Source: Lentisphaerota bacterium (GTDB lineage: Bacteria; Verrucomicrobiota; Lentisphaeria; Oligosphaerales; JABHEG01). From it: a stretch of 64,000 nucleotides of DNA. Under the pieces are notes generated by a model that was not told where the DNA came from, did no database searches, and saw nothing but the letters and a program-made list of their open reading frames with translations. Both the position numbers and the translations under genes were made by a program. The DNA is taken from contig JABHEG010000320.1 of assembly GCA_018676675.1 (NCBI GenBank), forward strand, positions 1-64,000. The letters are read 5' to 3'. Positions 52,285-62,008 of the stretch are shown piece after piece; position 1 is the stretch's first letter; each line of letters begins with the position of its first letter.

Positions 52285-54768
52285 TCAGGGCATCTGAATC
52301 GGTAATGCCAAGGTGAATGTCGTTCCGTTTCGCGGTTGGCTCGAAACGTCGATTGACGCCCCGTGTTCCTCGAGGATTCGCTGGCTGATGGACAGGCCCA
52401 ATCCACAGCCATTCACCTTAGTAGGATAGAAGGGGTCAAAGATCCGTTGCAAGTCTTCCTCGGCAATTCCACTGCCTGTATCCGAGATCGTCAACACGAC
52501 GGCCGCAAAGCTCTCTCCCGCCCGTCGGCTACCCGTCCCGCTGGCACTCCGAATAACCAGCTCTCCCCCGCTCTCCTCCATGGCTTGAACGGCGTTCTGA
52601 ATCAGGTTCAGAAACACCTGATGCAGCTGTTCGGCGTCTCCGAAAACCGGCGGCAGATCCTCGCGGCGTTCACGCGTCAATTCGACAGCGCCTTTCCGTA
52701 TGACTGTGTTCAGCAGTTCGAGCGTCTTGTCGAGAATACCTTCGACCTCTACGAAACCAGGTTTCTGCTTCTGCGGTCGGGCGAAATCCAGCAACCCGCG
52801 CACCAGATTGTTGATCCGGTTTACTTCACTTATCACGATGCTGCTGAAGCTCTCACGGAACTCTGTGTCGTCATAGCGCTCAGAGAGCAGCTGGGCAAAC
52901 GTCTGGATCGAGACCAGGGGATTCTTGATCTCATGGGCGATGCCGGCGGCCAGAGTCCCGACGGAAGCCAGGCGATCCATGCGCCGCACTTTCACCTCAA
53001 ACTGCTTGCGCTCGGTGAGATCCTGAAAGACGATCAAAGCCCCGGACGAGCGATCCCGGGCGTCCATCAACCAGGATGTCTCGCACTCACACGGCATCTC
53101 CTTGCCGCCAACCTCGATCGTTTTCTCCAGAAGGGGTTGGTCCTGCTTGGTCTCAAGAGTCCGAAGCAACAGGTCTGCGAACGACGGTACCAACCCGCCA
53201 AGATCCCGCCCGGTCCAGTCCCCCCCGCCAACGCCAAGAATGGTCGCTCCGGTCTCATTCAAGGTGGTCACATGGAGCGTCGTGTCCACGGCAAGAACGC
53301 CGCGCTGCATGTGCCGAAGGATCTTCTCGTAGTGCTTCTGAGCTTCCAGGAACTGCTCGTAGAGGCGAGTGTTGTCCAAGGCAAAGCCTGCCTGGGACAT
53401 CAGCGCCTCAAGCAAGCTCAAGTCATCGCTGGTGTAGACATCATCCTTGTTCTTCCCGCCCAGGAAGAGCACGCCAAGCGTGCGCCCCTTCGACGCCAGC
53501 GCAATGGCGACTTCCACCCCCAACTCATCGAATGAGTCAAGGAGCTGGTCGGCGCCCTGACGGCTCACCGGCGAATCCTGCCCCACCTCGTCTTTCAGCA
53601 CGGCTCCCTGCTTCAGCAAGGCTGCCGCCAAGAGCGGGTGCTTCTGGTCGAGCAGGTCAGGGAAGCTACCCTCGTTGAGGCCATGCGAGGCGAAAAGGCG
53701 GTAACCCGATTCGCCATCATCCGGGAGATAGATCGCACTGCCTTCCGCTTGCAGAACGATGGGGACGTCTCCGCTGACCAGCCGGGCAATATTCTCGCGA
53801 CCATAGGTCCCGGAGAGGCGACGCCCAAACCGAGTCAGGGCCCCCTCGTGATCGTAGCGCCCTCCGAAAAGGCTCTGGTCAACGAAGGCCGAAATACGAC
53901 GGTGAAGAGCCGGCACGAAAGCAGCCAGCACAATGGCAAGAAACAGTGGAATGACCTTCATGATCACGAGCTGCTCGTCTCCCAGCAACGTTGTCAGCAG
54001 CACCAGCGCCACAAAGAAGAAGGAGGCCAGAAAGAGCCCCATCAGCAGCTGAATCACCACCGATCGGAAGGCGATCCCGATGTCCATCAACCGGTGCCTG
54101 AACACCGCGTAAGAGGTCATTGCGGTGATGCAGAGGGTGCTGGCCCCGCCGCCGCCCAAGAGCCAGAGATCGGGTCGGATGGCGACAAATGGCATCACAA
54201 AGTGAGCAAAACTGACCACGGCAAAGGCCAGAACGAAGCCCACTAGGCAGTAGTTGAGGTGCATGCGCTCACGCCCGCTCGAAGCCCGGTGCCGACTGCG
54301 GAACAAGTTCCAGTTGCTCCAGCAGAAGACCGTCAGCATGTAGCCGACAAAGAGTACGTGCAACGGCCCGAAAACAGGACGCTTCTCAAGACCGGCAATC
54401 TCAACGCCCGCCTGGACGAGAGGAGTTGCGGAGAGAACGGTCACGACCGTGCCGATGGTCAGCACACCGAGGACGAGCGGGGGCTCCGGTTGAGGGTGGT
54501 TCTTCTCGGGAAAAAGCCACGTAAACACCAGGTAAGACGTACCAATGAGGGAACCGAAAACGAAAGCACAGCGACCGTAGAGAGTCAGCCAGCGCGACGT
54601 CTCGGCAACGGCCACCCCAAGCAGGCTGAGGTTCCAGCATCCCAACGCGAAAAGGACAGCGGCGAAAGCGAAGTGGGCGGGCCGAGTGTGGCGACGCCAG
54701 AAGACATAGGCAACCAGGGAAAGATTGGCGATCACGCAGAAGAGGAGGATGAGGCTAATCGGGATCAA
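52285..54768 (-). CDS. Histidine kinase with N-terminal 7TM sensor, GAF and PAS domains
   Basis: The 827-residue protein has about eight N-terminal hydrophobic helices (residues 3-285) like the 7TM kinase sensor family. A GAF domain (about 310-475), a PAS domain, HisKA with His in GIAHEIKNPLVS (about residue 611) and HATPase with NLIQNAVQAM and GCGLGLSISQRI follow. The start is a TTG whose bases overlap the ketosynthase TGA (TTGA), and no other Met lies near the first helix. Coupling a membrane kinase to a lipid-type enzyme suggests sensing of membrane or acyl-chain state; this is inference. Confidence 0.9.
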   Translation of the reverse strand: MIPISLILLFCVIANLSLVAYVFWRRHTRPAHFAFAAVLFALGCWNLSLLGVAVAETSRWLTLYGRCAFVFGSLIGTSYLVFTWLFPEKNHPQPEPPLVLGVLTIGTVVTVLSATPLVQAGVEIAGLEKRPVFGPLHVLFVGYMLTVFCWSNWNLFRSRHRASSGRERMHLNYCLVGFVLAFAVVSFAHFVMPFVAIRPDLWLLGGGGASTLCITAMTSYAVFRHRLMDIGIAFRSVVIQLLMGLFLASFFFVALVLLTTLLGDEQLVIMKVIPLFLAIVLAAFVPALHRRISAFVDQSLFGGRYDHEGALTRFGRRLSGTYGRENIARLVSGDVPIVLQAEGSAIYLPDDGESGYRLFASHGLNEGSFPDLLDQKHPLLAAALLKQGAVLKDEVGQDSPVSRQGADQLLDSFDELGVEVAIALASKGRTLGVLFLGGKNKDDVYTSDDLSLLEALMSQAGFALDNTRLYEQFLEAQKHYEKILRHMQRGVLAVDTTLHVTTLNETGATILGVGGGDWTGRDLGGLVPSFADLLLRTLETKQDQPLLEKTIEVGGKEMPCECETSWLMDARDRSSGALIVFQDLTERKQFEVKVRRMDRLASVGTLAAGIAHEIKNPLVSIQTFAQLLSERYDDTEFRESFSSIVISEVNRINNLVRGLLDFARPQKQKPGFVEVEGILDKTLELLNTVIRKGAVELTRERREDLPPVFGDAEQLHQVFLNLIQNAVQAMEESGGELVIRSASGTGSRRAGESFAAVVLTISDTGSGIAEEDLQRIFDPFYPTKVNGCGLGLSISQRILEEHGASIDVSSQPRNGTTFTLALPIQMP

Positions 54769-56006
54769 TGGACAACGGGTCTCCCTACCACAACACTCGC
54801 ATCGCTTCCATTGAAACCATGCGCCAAGACGACCGCATTGTTGATCGTGTTCCGGCGTGGGCGGTTCGGCACATAGTCCAGATCACAGGCGGGATCGGGG
54901 TACTCGAGGTTTGTCGTTGCCGGAATAATCCCCTCCGACAGTGCCTTGACTGTCGAGATCAGCTGCAGAACGCCAGCCGCATTTTGGGGAATACCAATCA
55001 TGGACTTCACCGAACTCATGGGGATCCGATACGCGCGTTCCCCGAACACCGTCTTCATGGCTTCGGTTTCCCAGGCGTCCAGATGGACATCGGAAACACC
55101 GTGCGTCCCCACGTAGTCAATCTGATTCGGTCCACAGTTTGCCGCAGCCAATGCCTGGTTGAGCACACCAACCATGCCCCGCGGCACCGCCTTGGACGGG
55201 TCGCAATTGTAGCCCACACCACTCGTTCCAAAGCCACGCACCTCAGCCAACATCGGAGCCCCGCGGCGACGCGCATGGCTATACTCCTCAACCAACACGC
55301 ATCCAGCACCCTCACCAAGCACACCACCATCCCGTTTGGCGTCGAATGGGCGACTGGCGTGGGCCGGATCGTCGTTGCGCGTCGAAACAAGTCCAGCCTT
55401 ACAGAAGCAAGCTAGCGTGCAATCCGTGATCGTTGCGTCAGTGGAGGGGCAGAGGAACGCCTCAGCGCGCCCTTGAAGGATCTGGTCCACCGCATAGCCG
55501 ATCGCGTTCAGCCCTGCGGTGCACGCCGTGGCAAACGTCATGACCTGAGACTGAAAGCCGGTCACCAATCCCGTCTCAGTCGCCGTCGCATGCGGGAAGA
55601 TCTTCGTCAGCCAATACGGCAACACACGACCATAGCCATGCTCGCGCACCGTGTCACTGATGGTCTCGGCGACGTCACGGGCCGAGTTGCTGATCCCTGC
55701 AGCCACACCGACCTCGGAGTCTCCCGGCGATTCCTGCCAACGAGCATCCTCAAGACAGAGCAGCGAAGCAGCGACGCCGAACTGAGTGGCCCGGGCCATC
55801 TTCCTGGCCTTCTTCCGGTCAAAGAAACGCTTCTCGTCAAAGTCTTTGACTTCGGCAGCAATCTGGCAGGGATAGTCGGACGGGTCGAACAGAGAGATCC
55901 GCTCGACACCATTCCTCCCAGCCAACAGCCCTTCCCAGAAGGCGTCGACGCCAACACCAATTGGCGTAACTGCCCCCATCCCGGTAATGACCACGCGGCG
56001 TTTCAT
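54765..56006 (-). CDS. FabF-like beta-ketoacyl-ACP synthase missing one catalytic histidine
   Basis: The 413-residue thiolase-fold protein aligns with FabF. Nucleophile Cys162 lies in FATACTAGLNAIG and His302 in YVGTHGVSD. Lys334 is retained in SVKSM, but the next block reads IGIPQNAAG: Ile339 replaces the second catalytic His of GHxxGAAG. Normal elongating enzymes need Cys-His-His for decarboxylation and condensation. This protein may transfer acyl groups, condense poorly or act in a complex. No ACP or other fatty acid genes are adjacent. It heads an operon with two kinases and an NtrC-type regulator. Confidence 0.9.
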   Translation of the reverse strand: MKRRVVITGMGAVTPIGVGVDAFWEGLLAGRNGVERISLFDPSDYPCQIAAEVKDFDEKRFFDRKKARKMARATQFGVAASLLCLEDARWQESPGDSEVGVAAGISNSARDVAETISDTVREHGYGRVLPYWLTKIFPHATATETGLVTGFQSQVMTFATACTAGLNAIGYAVDQILQGRAEAFLCPSTDATITDCTLACFCKAGLVSTRNDDPAHASRPFDAKRDGGVLGEGAGCVLVEEYSHARRRGAPMLAEVRGFGTSGVGYNCDPSKAVPRGMVGVLNQALAAANCGPNQIDYVGTHGVSDVHLDAWETEAMKTVFGERAYRIPMSSVKSMIGIPQNAAGVLQLISTVKALSEGIIPATTNLEYPDPACDLDYVPNRPRRNTINNAVVLAHGFNGSDASVVVGRPVVH

Positions 56007-56123
56007 GCAGGTTACAGCGGTTCTCCCCAGGGCCGTCCACAGTTGGCCGAAAAAAATCGGGACTCAGGAAACCAGTAACCCTTCCATGCCGGCCCAAGAG
56101 GGCCTTCCATCCACCTCAGCCCG
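56007..56123. other. 5' leader of the ketosynthase-kinase operon
   Basis: About 110 nt of predicted untranslated leader contain a small hairpin GGCCC-AAGA-GGGCC (56091-56104). No gene is supported. The ribosome site before ATG 56006 is weak. Confidence 0.4.
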
Positions 56124-56151
56124 ACTATAGCGCAGGCGTCGCACGCGTCAA
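56124..56151 (-). promoter_or_regulatory. Sigma70 promoter of the ketosynthase-kinase operon
   Basis: On the minus strand TTGACG (56151-56146) and TATAGT (56129-56124) are separated by 16 bases; each matches five of six consensus bases. Transcription should start near 56117 and enter the ketosynthase gene after about 110 nt. Confidence 0.6.
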
Positions 56152-56313
56152 GGAGTTTTCTTGCCCACACGCTTCACCACGGCCCGACTTGCCTCAACGG
56201 CTGCATCCGCCTGCTTTGCGTAGTCTCCCCGAGTGAAATGGGTTGATGCATCGGTCGCTCAAGCTATCTTGTTGCCATCGGGCGAACTTCGGAGGGTATG
56301 TGATGAGTGTGCA
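56152..56313. other. Upstream region of the radical SAM gene
   Basis: This remainder of the divergent gap holds a GGAGGG (56291-56296) 17 nt before the chosen ATG. No clear plus-strand promoter pair or operator was identified. Confidence 0.35.
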
Positions 56314-57858
56314 ATGCGCAGTGCCCTGATCTACAATCTGTCGGGTGAGCTCGATGACATTTCTCACCTCTTCCCGAACGAGCGTCTGGGGCGCATCGCC
56401 TCGATCCTCCAAGGGCACGGCATCCCGGCAACGATCATCGACCAGGCGAACCATCACGATCTCCAACGTCTGGGGCCGGAATACCTGAAGAGCCTGGGAG
56501 AACTCGAATTCGGCGGCACCAACTCCCAACACGCCGCCGTCGTGGCCGCAGAAGCCAAAGCCATTCTCACCCGAGGCGTCGACACGATCTTCCTCAACCT
56601 GTGGCATGGCGCCGGCTTCACCTTCAGCATCGCTCTGGCCCAGCACCTCAGGTCCCTCGCTCCAGAACTGACCATCATAGGCGTCAGGCAGAAGGTCGAT
56701 TGGTTTAAAGCTCATATCCTCCGCCTGGCACCCGGAGCTCTGGACGGGCTGATTACCGGCCTGGGTTACGATGCTGTCGACTTCCTTGCCAAGGGGGGCG
56801 CCCCGGCCAATTGCCCAAACATCATCTGGGCAGCCACCGAACCACCCCGCGAGAACAGGTCAGCCCCCCTCGATGTCGAGACCTTCCCTCTGGCAAGCTA
56901 CACAGCCGACATCTACACCAACATCACCGAGAAGGTGCCCCTGCACACAATCACGCTCTCCAATCAAGCCTGCCCAAACCGCTGCGTGTTCTGCATCCGC
57001 CCCGAGAACTATGGCCGCATCAACGTCAAACGAGACATTCAGTCTGTGCTTCAGGAGTTGCGTTCATTGCGCCATGACCATGGCATCAGGCATGTACGCG
57101 TCGAGGACTCCACGCCTCCCGCCGGAGCGCTTACCGAGCTCGCGACAGCCATCCTGGGCTCCGACTTGAGGGGAGACATGGCGTTCAGTGCGTTCGCCCG
57201 CATGGACACCAACCGCGATGAAGACTTCTCCCTCCTGCACGAAGCGGGCTTCCTCGCCCTGTTCCTGGGGATCGAGTCCCTGGATGACAGCAACTTGAAG
57301 CGGATACGGAAAGGCATCCGCTATGAAGACATATGCCGCACGCTGCGCGCAGCCCACGCAGCAGGTCTCAAGACGGTGGGGAGCTTCATCTTCCCCCTTC
57401 CCGGAGAAACCGAGAAGACGATGCAGACGACGCTCTGCAGACTCCGTGAGATCCGCGGAGACCTGGACTCACTGCTCGTTCTGCCAGCAGGCATCTACCC
57501 CGACACGCCATGGGGCGATGCGCCGGAGGACCACGGCGTCTTCTTGGAAGAGAACTTCGTAGAAGCCTTCATTACTTACCCACTCAAGTACCTTCAGCCT
57601 ATCCATCTATGGCCTCCAGTACCGTTCACCTACTCGATCATGGGCAGACCGGCGAAGGACGTCCCGTTCACTGACATCCTGAAGCTCTATGCCGAATTCA
57701 CAGAGGTCGCCAGACAGGAACTAGGACTTCCCGCTGTCCCCGATTACTATTACCTCTTGGCCGACATGATGGGGATGCCCCCAACGGACGCCACGCGGAA
57801 ACTCATCCAGTTAATGGTCGCCCGGGACTATGCCGGAATCCGGAACTGCTTCCGGTAG
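56314..57858 (+). CDS. B12-binding-like radical SAM protein
   Basis: The 514-residue protein has an N-terminal region (about 1-190) that may correspond to a cobalamin-binding-like fold (SALIYNLSGELDD to TIIGVRQKV). The radical SAM core from about 205 carries the iron-sulfur motif C-x3-C-x2-C in NQACPNRCVFCIRPENYG. Later blocks LFLGIESLDD and TVGSFIFPLPGETEKTM are typical of BchE/MiaB-like enzymes. The B12-binding motif DxHxxG is not obvious, so cobalamin use is uncertain. The reaction is unknown. It is divergent from the ketosynthase operon, so a link to lipid modification is possible but unproven. Confidence 0.85.
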   Translation: MRSALIYNLSGELDDISHLFPNERLGRIASILQGHGIPATIIDQANHHDLQRLGPEYLKSLGELEFGGTNSQHAAVVAAEAKAILTRGVDTIFLNLWHGAGFTFSIALAQHLRSLAPELTIIGVRQKVDWFKAHILRLAPGALDGLITGLGYDAVDFLAKGGAPANCPNIIWAATEPPRENRSAPLDVETFPLASYTADIYTNITEKVPLHTITLSNQACPNRCVFCIRPENYGRINVKRDIQSVLQELRSLRHDHGIRHVRVEDSTPPAGALTELATAILGSDLRGDMAFSAFARMDTNRDEDFSLLHEAGFLALFLGIESLDDSNLKRIRKGIRYEDICRTLRAAHAAGLKTVGSFIFPLPGETEKTMQTTLCRLREIRGDLDSLLVLPAGIYPDTPWGDAPEDHGVFLEENFVEAFITYPLKYLQPIHLWPPVPFTYSIMGRPAKDVPFTDILKLYAEFTEVARQELGLPAVPDYYYLLADMMGMPPTDATRKLIQLMVARDYAGIRNCFR

Positions 57859-57932
57859 CCTCGCCCTTGCGGTGCTTCCTGGCCCCGCCACGCATCCGGA
57901 CAGCCATACGCGGATGGCGTCCCCCTGCCCCC

Positions 57933-59414
57933 TCACACTCGCTTTGCCAGATCCAGAACCTGGCATTGGCTTGGTCGTTTGGGGATGCTGATCGTCCGAT
58001 TGCCCACGGCCAGCACCACCGGCCCGTCGGACGCCCCGGCAAAATCGGTTCGACGGACCAAGACGCGCGTTCCGAGCCTAAGCCCCGAGACGACACTCAC
58101 ATCCTGCCTGGGAACGGCACACGTCACTGGTTCGCCGTCATTCAGGAAATCAGCAAACTCCAGCGCCGCCGCCCATACCTCGTGGACGGGATGAATCTCG
58201 TGAGCAATCTGATCGTTGGGGCACCAAAGGAAGAACGTGTCGTGCCCTCGCAACAGGGAGTGCCAGAGAAGCTCTCTGTACGCCGCAAGCGACATCGGTT
58301 TGACATGCGGTTCTTCCACCTCGGTCGGATGACGCGTCAGAGTGTGGTGCACAAAGCTGACGATTGGAGTCCTCGGCGCCGTACTGGCAGCGGCGTTGGA
58401 GGCAACCTTGAGCATATTGTAGAACCAGTGGTAATCGGGGTCGGAAAAATCGTACCAGTCAAACGTCCGGTACCAGGTGTACATCACAGGCATGGCGAAC
58501 GTGTAGCCCGTCTCGGGGAACTCCTGCATCCAGGGGCGTTCAGGCTCCCGCTGATCCATGCGACAGGGCAGCGCCGGATCACATTTCTCGAACCAATCGT
58601 ACCAATAGCGCCAACCATCGTTTGGGTAGACCCCATAGTTGCCGACCAGAGCGTTCGGAAAATGCTCCAGGATCGGGCGGACGTAGCACTCACGCTGCAT
58701 CTCACTCCGGATCTCCCGAACGGCCTTCTGAAACGCGGCAAAGTCATCAATACTGGGTAAGCGTTCACGGCAACGCGCACAGCGTTTCGCGTTAGCCCAG
58801 CCGTCATTCCATTCCATTGGCCCGTCAACCTCCCAGTCCGAGAACACGAAGTCAATCGGCAGACCAGCCTGTTTGTAGGCATGGGAAAAGAACGCGACCT
58901 GCTCCCGAATAGCCGAGTAGCGATGCTTGACGGAAAACGGACAGCCGATCTGCTTCTTTTCCTGGAAGGACAGATCGAAAAACGGTGTCCCATCTGCCGC
59001 CACATGTGCCGTACTCGGATCCCCGTTGTAGAACATGTAGACAGGGCGAATCGCGTCCACGCCTACCGAAAGCCCAAGCTTGGCCTGCAGTCGTGCAAGC
59101 CGCAGAGCCTCTTCGAGGGAAGCCGCTTGGCTCTTCCCGATCTGCCAGGGCGCCAGCAACGCCATTCCCCGAGCGTCCAGTTGCTTCAGGAGTTCCTCGG
59201 TCTCCACATCATCCCTGGACGGCGCCCCGCGAAGGCCCCAGATATACAACGGCAGGCGCTCCCCTCTGGGATGGGCAAGGGGCCGTGTTTCCCGCAAAAC
59301 CACATCCACGATCTCTTGGCGAGTCATTCGCTTCTTCCTTCGCTGTTGAGCCCGGCCCATCGTCGACACCAGGACCGCGGACATCGATACCCACATTACC
59401 TTCCGCCACCACAT
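57933..59414 (-). CDS. Secreted protein of unknown function, TIM-barrel-like
   Basis: The 493-residue protein has a signal peptide (about 1-22, ending GRAQQ), and a GAGGAG site lies 6-7 nt before ATG 59414. I do not recognise the family. The order LPLYIWGLRG, GLSVGVDAIRPVYMF, DFVFSDWEVDGPMEWNDGW, LVGNYGVYPNDGWRYWYDW and FFLWCPNDQ, spaced 50-90 residues apart, is what an alpha/beta-barrel glycoside hydrolase would show. Asp and Glu in SDWEVD are catalytic candidates. A C-x2-C pair (KRCARCRE) is unusual for an exported protein. It follows the creatininase-family gene by 56 nt, probably in the same operon. Confidence 0.7.
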   Translation of the reverse strand: MWWRKVMWVSMSAVLVSTMGRAQQRRKKRMTRQEIVDVVLRETRPLAHPRGERLPLYIWGLRGAPSRDDVETEELLKQLDARGMALLAPWQIGKSQAASLEEALRLARLQAKLGLSVGVDAIRPVYMFYNGDPSTAHVAADGTPFFDLSFQEKKQIGCPFSVKHRYSAIREQVAFFSHAYKQAGLPIDFVFSDWEVDGPMEWNDGWANAKRCARCRERLPSIDDFAAFQKAVREIRSEMQRECYVRPILEHFPNALVGNYGVYPNDGWRYWYDWFEKCDPALPCRMDQREPERPWMQEFPETGYTFAMPVMYTWYRTFDWYDFSDPDYHWFYNMLKVASNAAASTAPRTPIVSFVHHTLTRHPTEVEEPHVKPMSLAAYRELLWHSLLRGHDTFFLWCPNDQIAHEIHPVHEVWAAALEFADFLNDGEPVTCAVPRQDVSVVSGLRLGTRVLVRRTDFAGASDGPVVLAVGNRTISIPKRPSQCQVLDLAKRV

Positions 59415-59470
59415 GTGTCGCTCCTCAGCTCTCCCGGCAGATCCGGCACATGCCCGAATCCCGGCGGGGA

Positions 59471-60169
59471 TCAATCCTGACGGAGCGCTGTGGTGATCTG
59501 TCCCCGCAAGTGGGCAACGACCTGTGCGGCTTCCGCCTCGCCCTGCGCAGCGGTGGCTTTCTCCGGGGTGTTGTGGTCCTGCCAACCGTGGTCCTGGTAG
59601 TTGGCCTTCCCTATACGCGTCATGTCGACAAGTCCCCGTTCCAGATACAGCATGAATGACGTCTCGCTGATCCCGGCATGGTCACCGGCCAGAATCATGC
59701 GTTCACAGAACGGGATGACCGTAAGTGTTTGGTGGTCCGCGTAGTGGCCAGCGACCTCCATGATCATGTCGGTCTGGCAACCCGGGTAGTGTCCCGAGTA
59801 AAGCACCAGTACATGAACACCGACCAGCGCCAATTGATCAACCACGTCGACAAGATGATCTGCCGCAGTCCGGTCTGTGTAGATATTGCCCCACTCACCG
59901 GTGAACTTGACGAGCTTCTCCGCACTCATCTGGTGGATGCCCGCGTAATAGTGCGGCGGGAAGACGATCCCCCCAATGGCTCGAGCTGCGACACAGCACA
60001 CCCGATGAGCCTTCAAGACATCAAGCCCCATGGGCAAGTGATCGCCATGCCGTTCCAGGCAGCCGATCGGCAGGTACCCAACCGGACAGTCACTCAACGC
60101 TTCCGTAGCCTGTCGTCCAAGCATAAGCTCGTACTGAACGCAGGCCGTATGATCGATGGCCAATGTCAT
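59471..60169 (-). CDS. Creatininase-family amidohydrolase
   Basis: The 232-residue protein has the family metal motif LPIGCLERHGDHLPMGLDVLKAH (E-R-H-G-x-H with Asp), a YSGHYPG block and the later HAGISETSFMLYL block with metal ligands. Family members hydrolyse cyclic amides such as creatinine or act in cofactor synthesis (MftE-like). This one's substrate is unknown. ATG 60169 follows GAAGGGA, and the preceding part of the frame is unlike the family. It is divergent from the radical SAM gene at 60269. Confidence 0.88.
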   Translation of the reverse strand: MTLAIDHTACVQYELMLGRQATEALSDCPVGYLPIGCLERHGDHLPMGLDVLKAHRVCCVAARAIGGIVFPPHYYAGIHQMSAEKLVKFTGEWGNIYTDRTAADHLVDVVDQLALVGVHVLVLYSGHYPGCQTDMIMEVAGHYADHQTLTVIPFCERMILAGDHAGISETSFMLYLERGLVDMTRIGKANYQDHGWQDHNTPEKATAAQGEAEAAQVVAHLRGQITTALRQD

Positions 60170-60268
60170 CTGAGGATCCCTTCCATACGGCGAACCACTC
60201 TTGCAGGAACGAAGTCTCGGCGATACCATACCCGCTGCGGGAGGGGGTAGTCCACCCCGGGTGAATCT

Positions 60269-61948
60269 ATGAGACTTGTCTGGCTGGCCGTAAACGCATC
60301 GTATTCGCACTCCTCTTTGGCCCTGCCGCTTCTGCACAGTGCCGCACGCGACGTTCCCGGCGTTGAGTGGCATGCCGTCAGAGGAACGGCGAAGGAACCC
60401 CCAATTGAGCTGGCCGACCGAGTGGCTGCTCTCGCTCCCGACGTTGTCGCGGCAAGCGTCTTCCTCTTCACCCGTCGGGCCGTTCTGGATACCGTTGCCC
60501 GAGTCAAAGCACTCCGACCCGAAACGACCGTTATCCTCGGCGGCCCCGAATTCCTCGGGGAGAATCAGGACTTCCTGCAACGGAACCCCGGTATCGGCGC
60601 CGTCATGCGTGGCGAAGGTGAACAGAGCTTTGCCCGCTGGCTTGAGGCCCACAGCGTTGCGTCACAGTGGCCTGACATCCCGGGGCTGTGCTGGATCGAC
60701 GCTCGTGGAAACTACAGAGACAACGGACTCGCGGAAGCGGTCCTCGACTCCCTCCCGCTCCCGGAAGAAAGCCCGTTCTTTGACTGGGGAGGGCCTTTCG
60801 TGCAGTTGGAGACATCCCGAGGGTGCCCCAACCGCTGTTCCTTCTGCACAAGCTGCCGATCCCGTCCTCGAGCATTCAGCTGGAATCGAGTGGTTGCTGA
60901 GCTCGAGCTCGTGCGTCGGCACGAGGTCAGTGAGGTGCGCATCCTCGATCGGACCTTCAATAGCCCACCAGAGCGAGCGATCAAACTCCTGCGCCTGTTC
61001 AGGGACGAGTATCCTGACATCAGCTTCCACCTCGAGATACACCCGGCCGCCTTCACCGAGGCCCTCTGTGCTGAGCTCGAGGCCGCCCGTCCAGAACAGC
61101 TCCACCTTGAGATCGGCCTCCAATCCGGGACGCCGTCCGTACTGCGGGCCCTGGGGCGCTGTGACAACGTCGGACGAGCGTGGGACAGCGTCGGCTTTCT
61201 GTGCCGGAAGACGCAGGTACGGACCCACGTCGACCTCATCGCCGGGCTCCCCAAGCAGACCTTCGACAACCTGCGGGCAGATCTCGCTCGCCTGGCTCAG
61301 CTTGGACCAACAGAAATCCAGCTGGAAGTCCTCAAGCTCCTCCCGGGAACACCGCTCCACAGCCAGGCTCCAAGCCTCGGCTTGGTTGCTTCACCGATGC
61401 CCCCGTATGACGTGCTGGCCACCCCCTCGATGCCACGGCAGGACCTGACAGACATACGCCGGCTTTCACGATTCATCGATCAGTTCTACAACCAACCGCA
61501 ACTGCATGAGGCCATCAGAACGGCCCTTGTCCGGAATCCGTCATTCCTCTGCGATGAGCTCCCGACCTACTCAGACTCCGAACTGGCAACAACGCCCAGC
61601 AGCCTGCGGAATCGCTTCCGCTACCTGCACCAGAGGCTGGCCAAACAAGAGTACGATGGCGCGCGGGAGAAGCTCGAACTGGCCTGGATCCTGCATGGAT
61701 TCAGTCCGGAACGTGGCTTGTCCGAAGCAAGCTGCTGGACCGGGCTTCCACCCATTGACGCAGGGCTCATCGCGGGCACACCTCCCAATCACACAGCCGC
61801 GAAGCACAGAGTGTGGCGCCTTGAACAGACGAATCAGGAATACTGGTTCGTTTACCGCGGACGGGGAGCTGCCCACAAGCCTCTGGCCGTGTACACACGC
61901 GAGAGACATGGAAGTGGCTCGGGGAAAGCTGGGAGTGCCAGAGAGTGA
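60269..61948 (+). CDS. DUF4080-type cobalamin-binding radical SAM protein
   Basis: The 559-residue protein has an N-terminal B12-binding fold (about 1-130; VWLAVNASYSHSSLAL, AASVFLFTRR, VILGGPEF). The radical SAM domain has TSRGCPNRCSFCTS near 184-195, and a long C-terminal region from about 370 matches the DUF4080 layout. The substrate of these enzymes is not known to me. The start follows a GGGAGGG tract by about 25 nt, so the ribosome site is not strong. It shares a promoter region with the creatininase-family gene. Confidence 0.88.
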   Translation: MRLVWLAVNASYSHSSLALPLLHSAARDVPGVEWHAVRGTAKEPPIELADRVAALAPDVVAASVFLFTRRAVLDTVARVKALRPETTVILGGPEFLGENQDFLQRNPGIGAVMRGEGEQSFARWLEAHSVASQWPDIPGLCWIDARGNYRDNGLAEAVLDSLPLPEESPFFDWGGPFVQLETSRGCPNRCSFCTSCRSRPRAFSWNRVVAELELVRRHEVSEVRILDRTFNSPPERAIKLLRLFRDEYPDISFHLEIHPAAFTEALCAELEAARPEQLHLEIGLQSGTPSVLRALGRCDNVGRAWDSVGFLCRKTQVRTHVDLIAGLPKQTFDNLRADLARLAQLGPTEIQLEVLKLLPGTPLHSQAPSLGLVASPMPPYDVLATPSMPRQDLTDIRRLSRFIDQFYNQPQLHEAIRTALVRNPSFLCDELPTYSDSELATTPSSLRNRFRYLHQRLAKQEYDGAREKLELAWILHGFSPERGLSEASCWTGLPPIDAGLIAGTPPNHTAAKHRVWRLEQTNQEYWFVYRGRGAAHKPLAVYTRERHGSGSGKAGSARE

Positions 61949-62008
61949 GGGGCAAGTGCCGTCGGGCGAGAGTTAGGTAGGCAAGCAGCAGGTTGCGGAA
62001 CCGACAGC

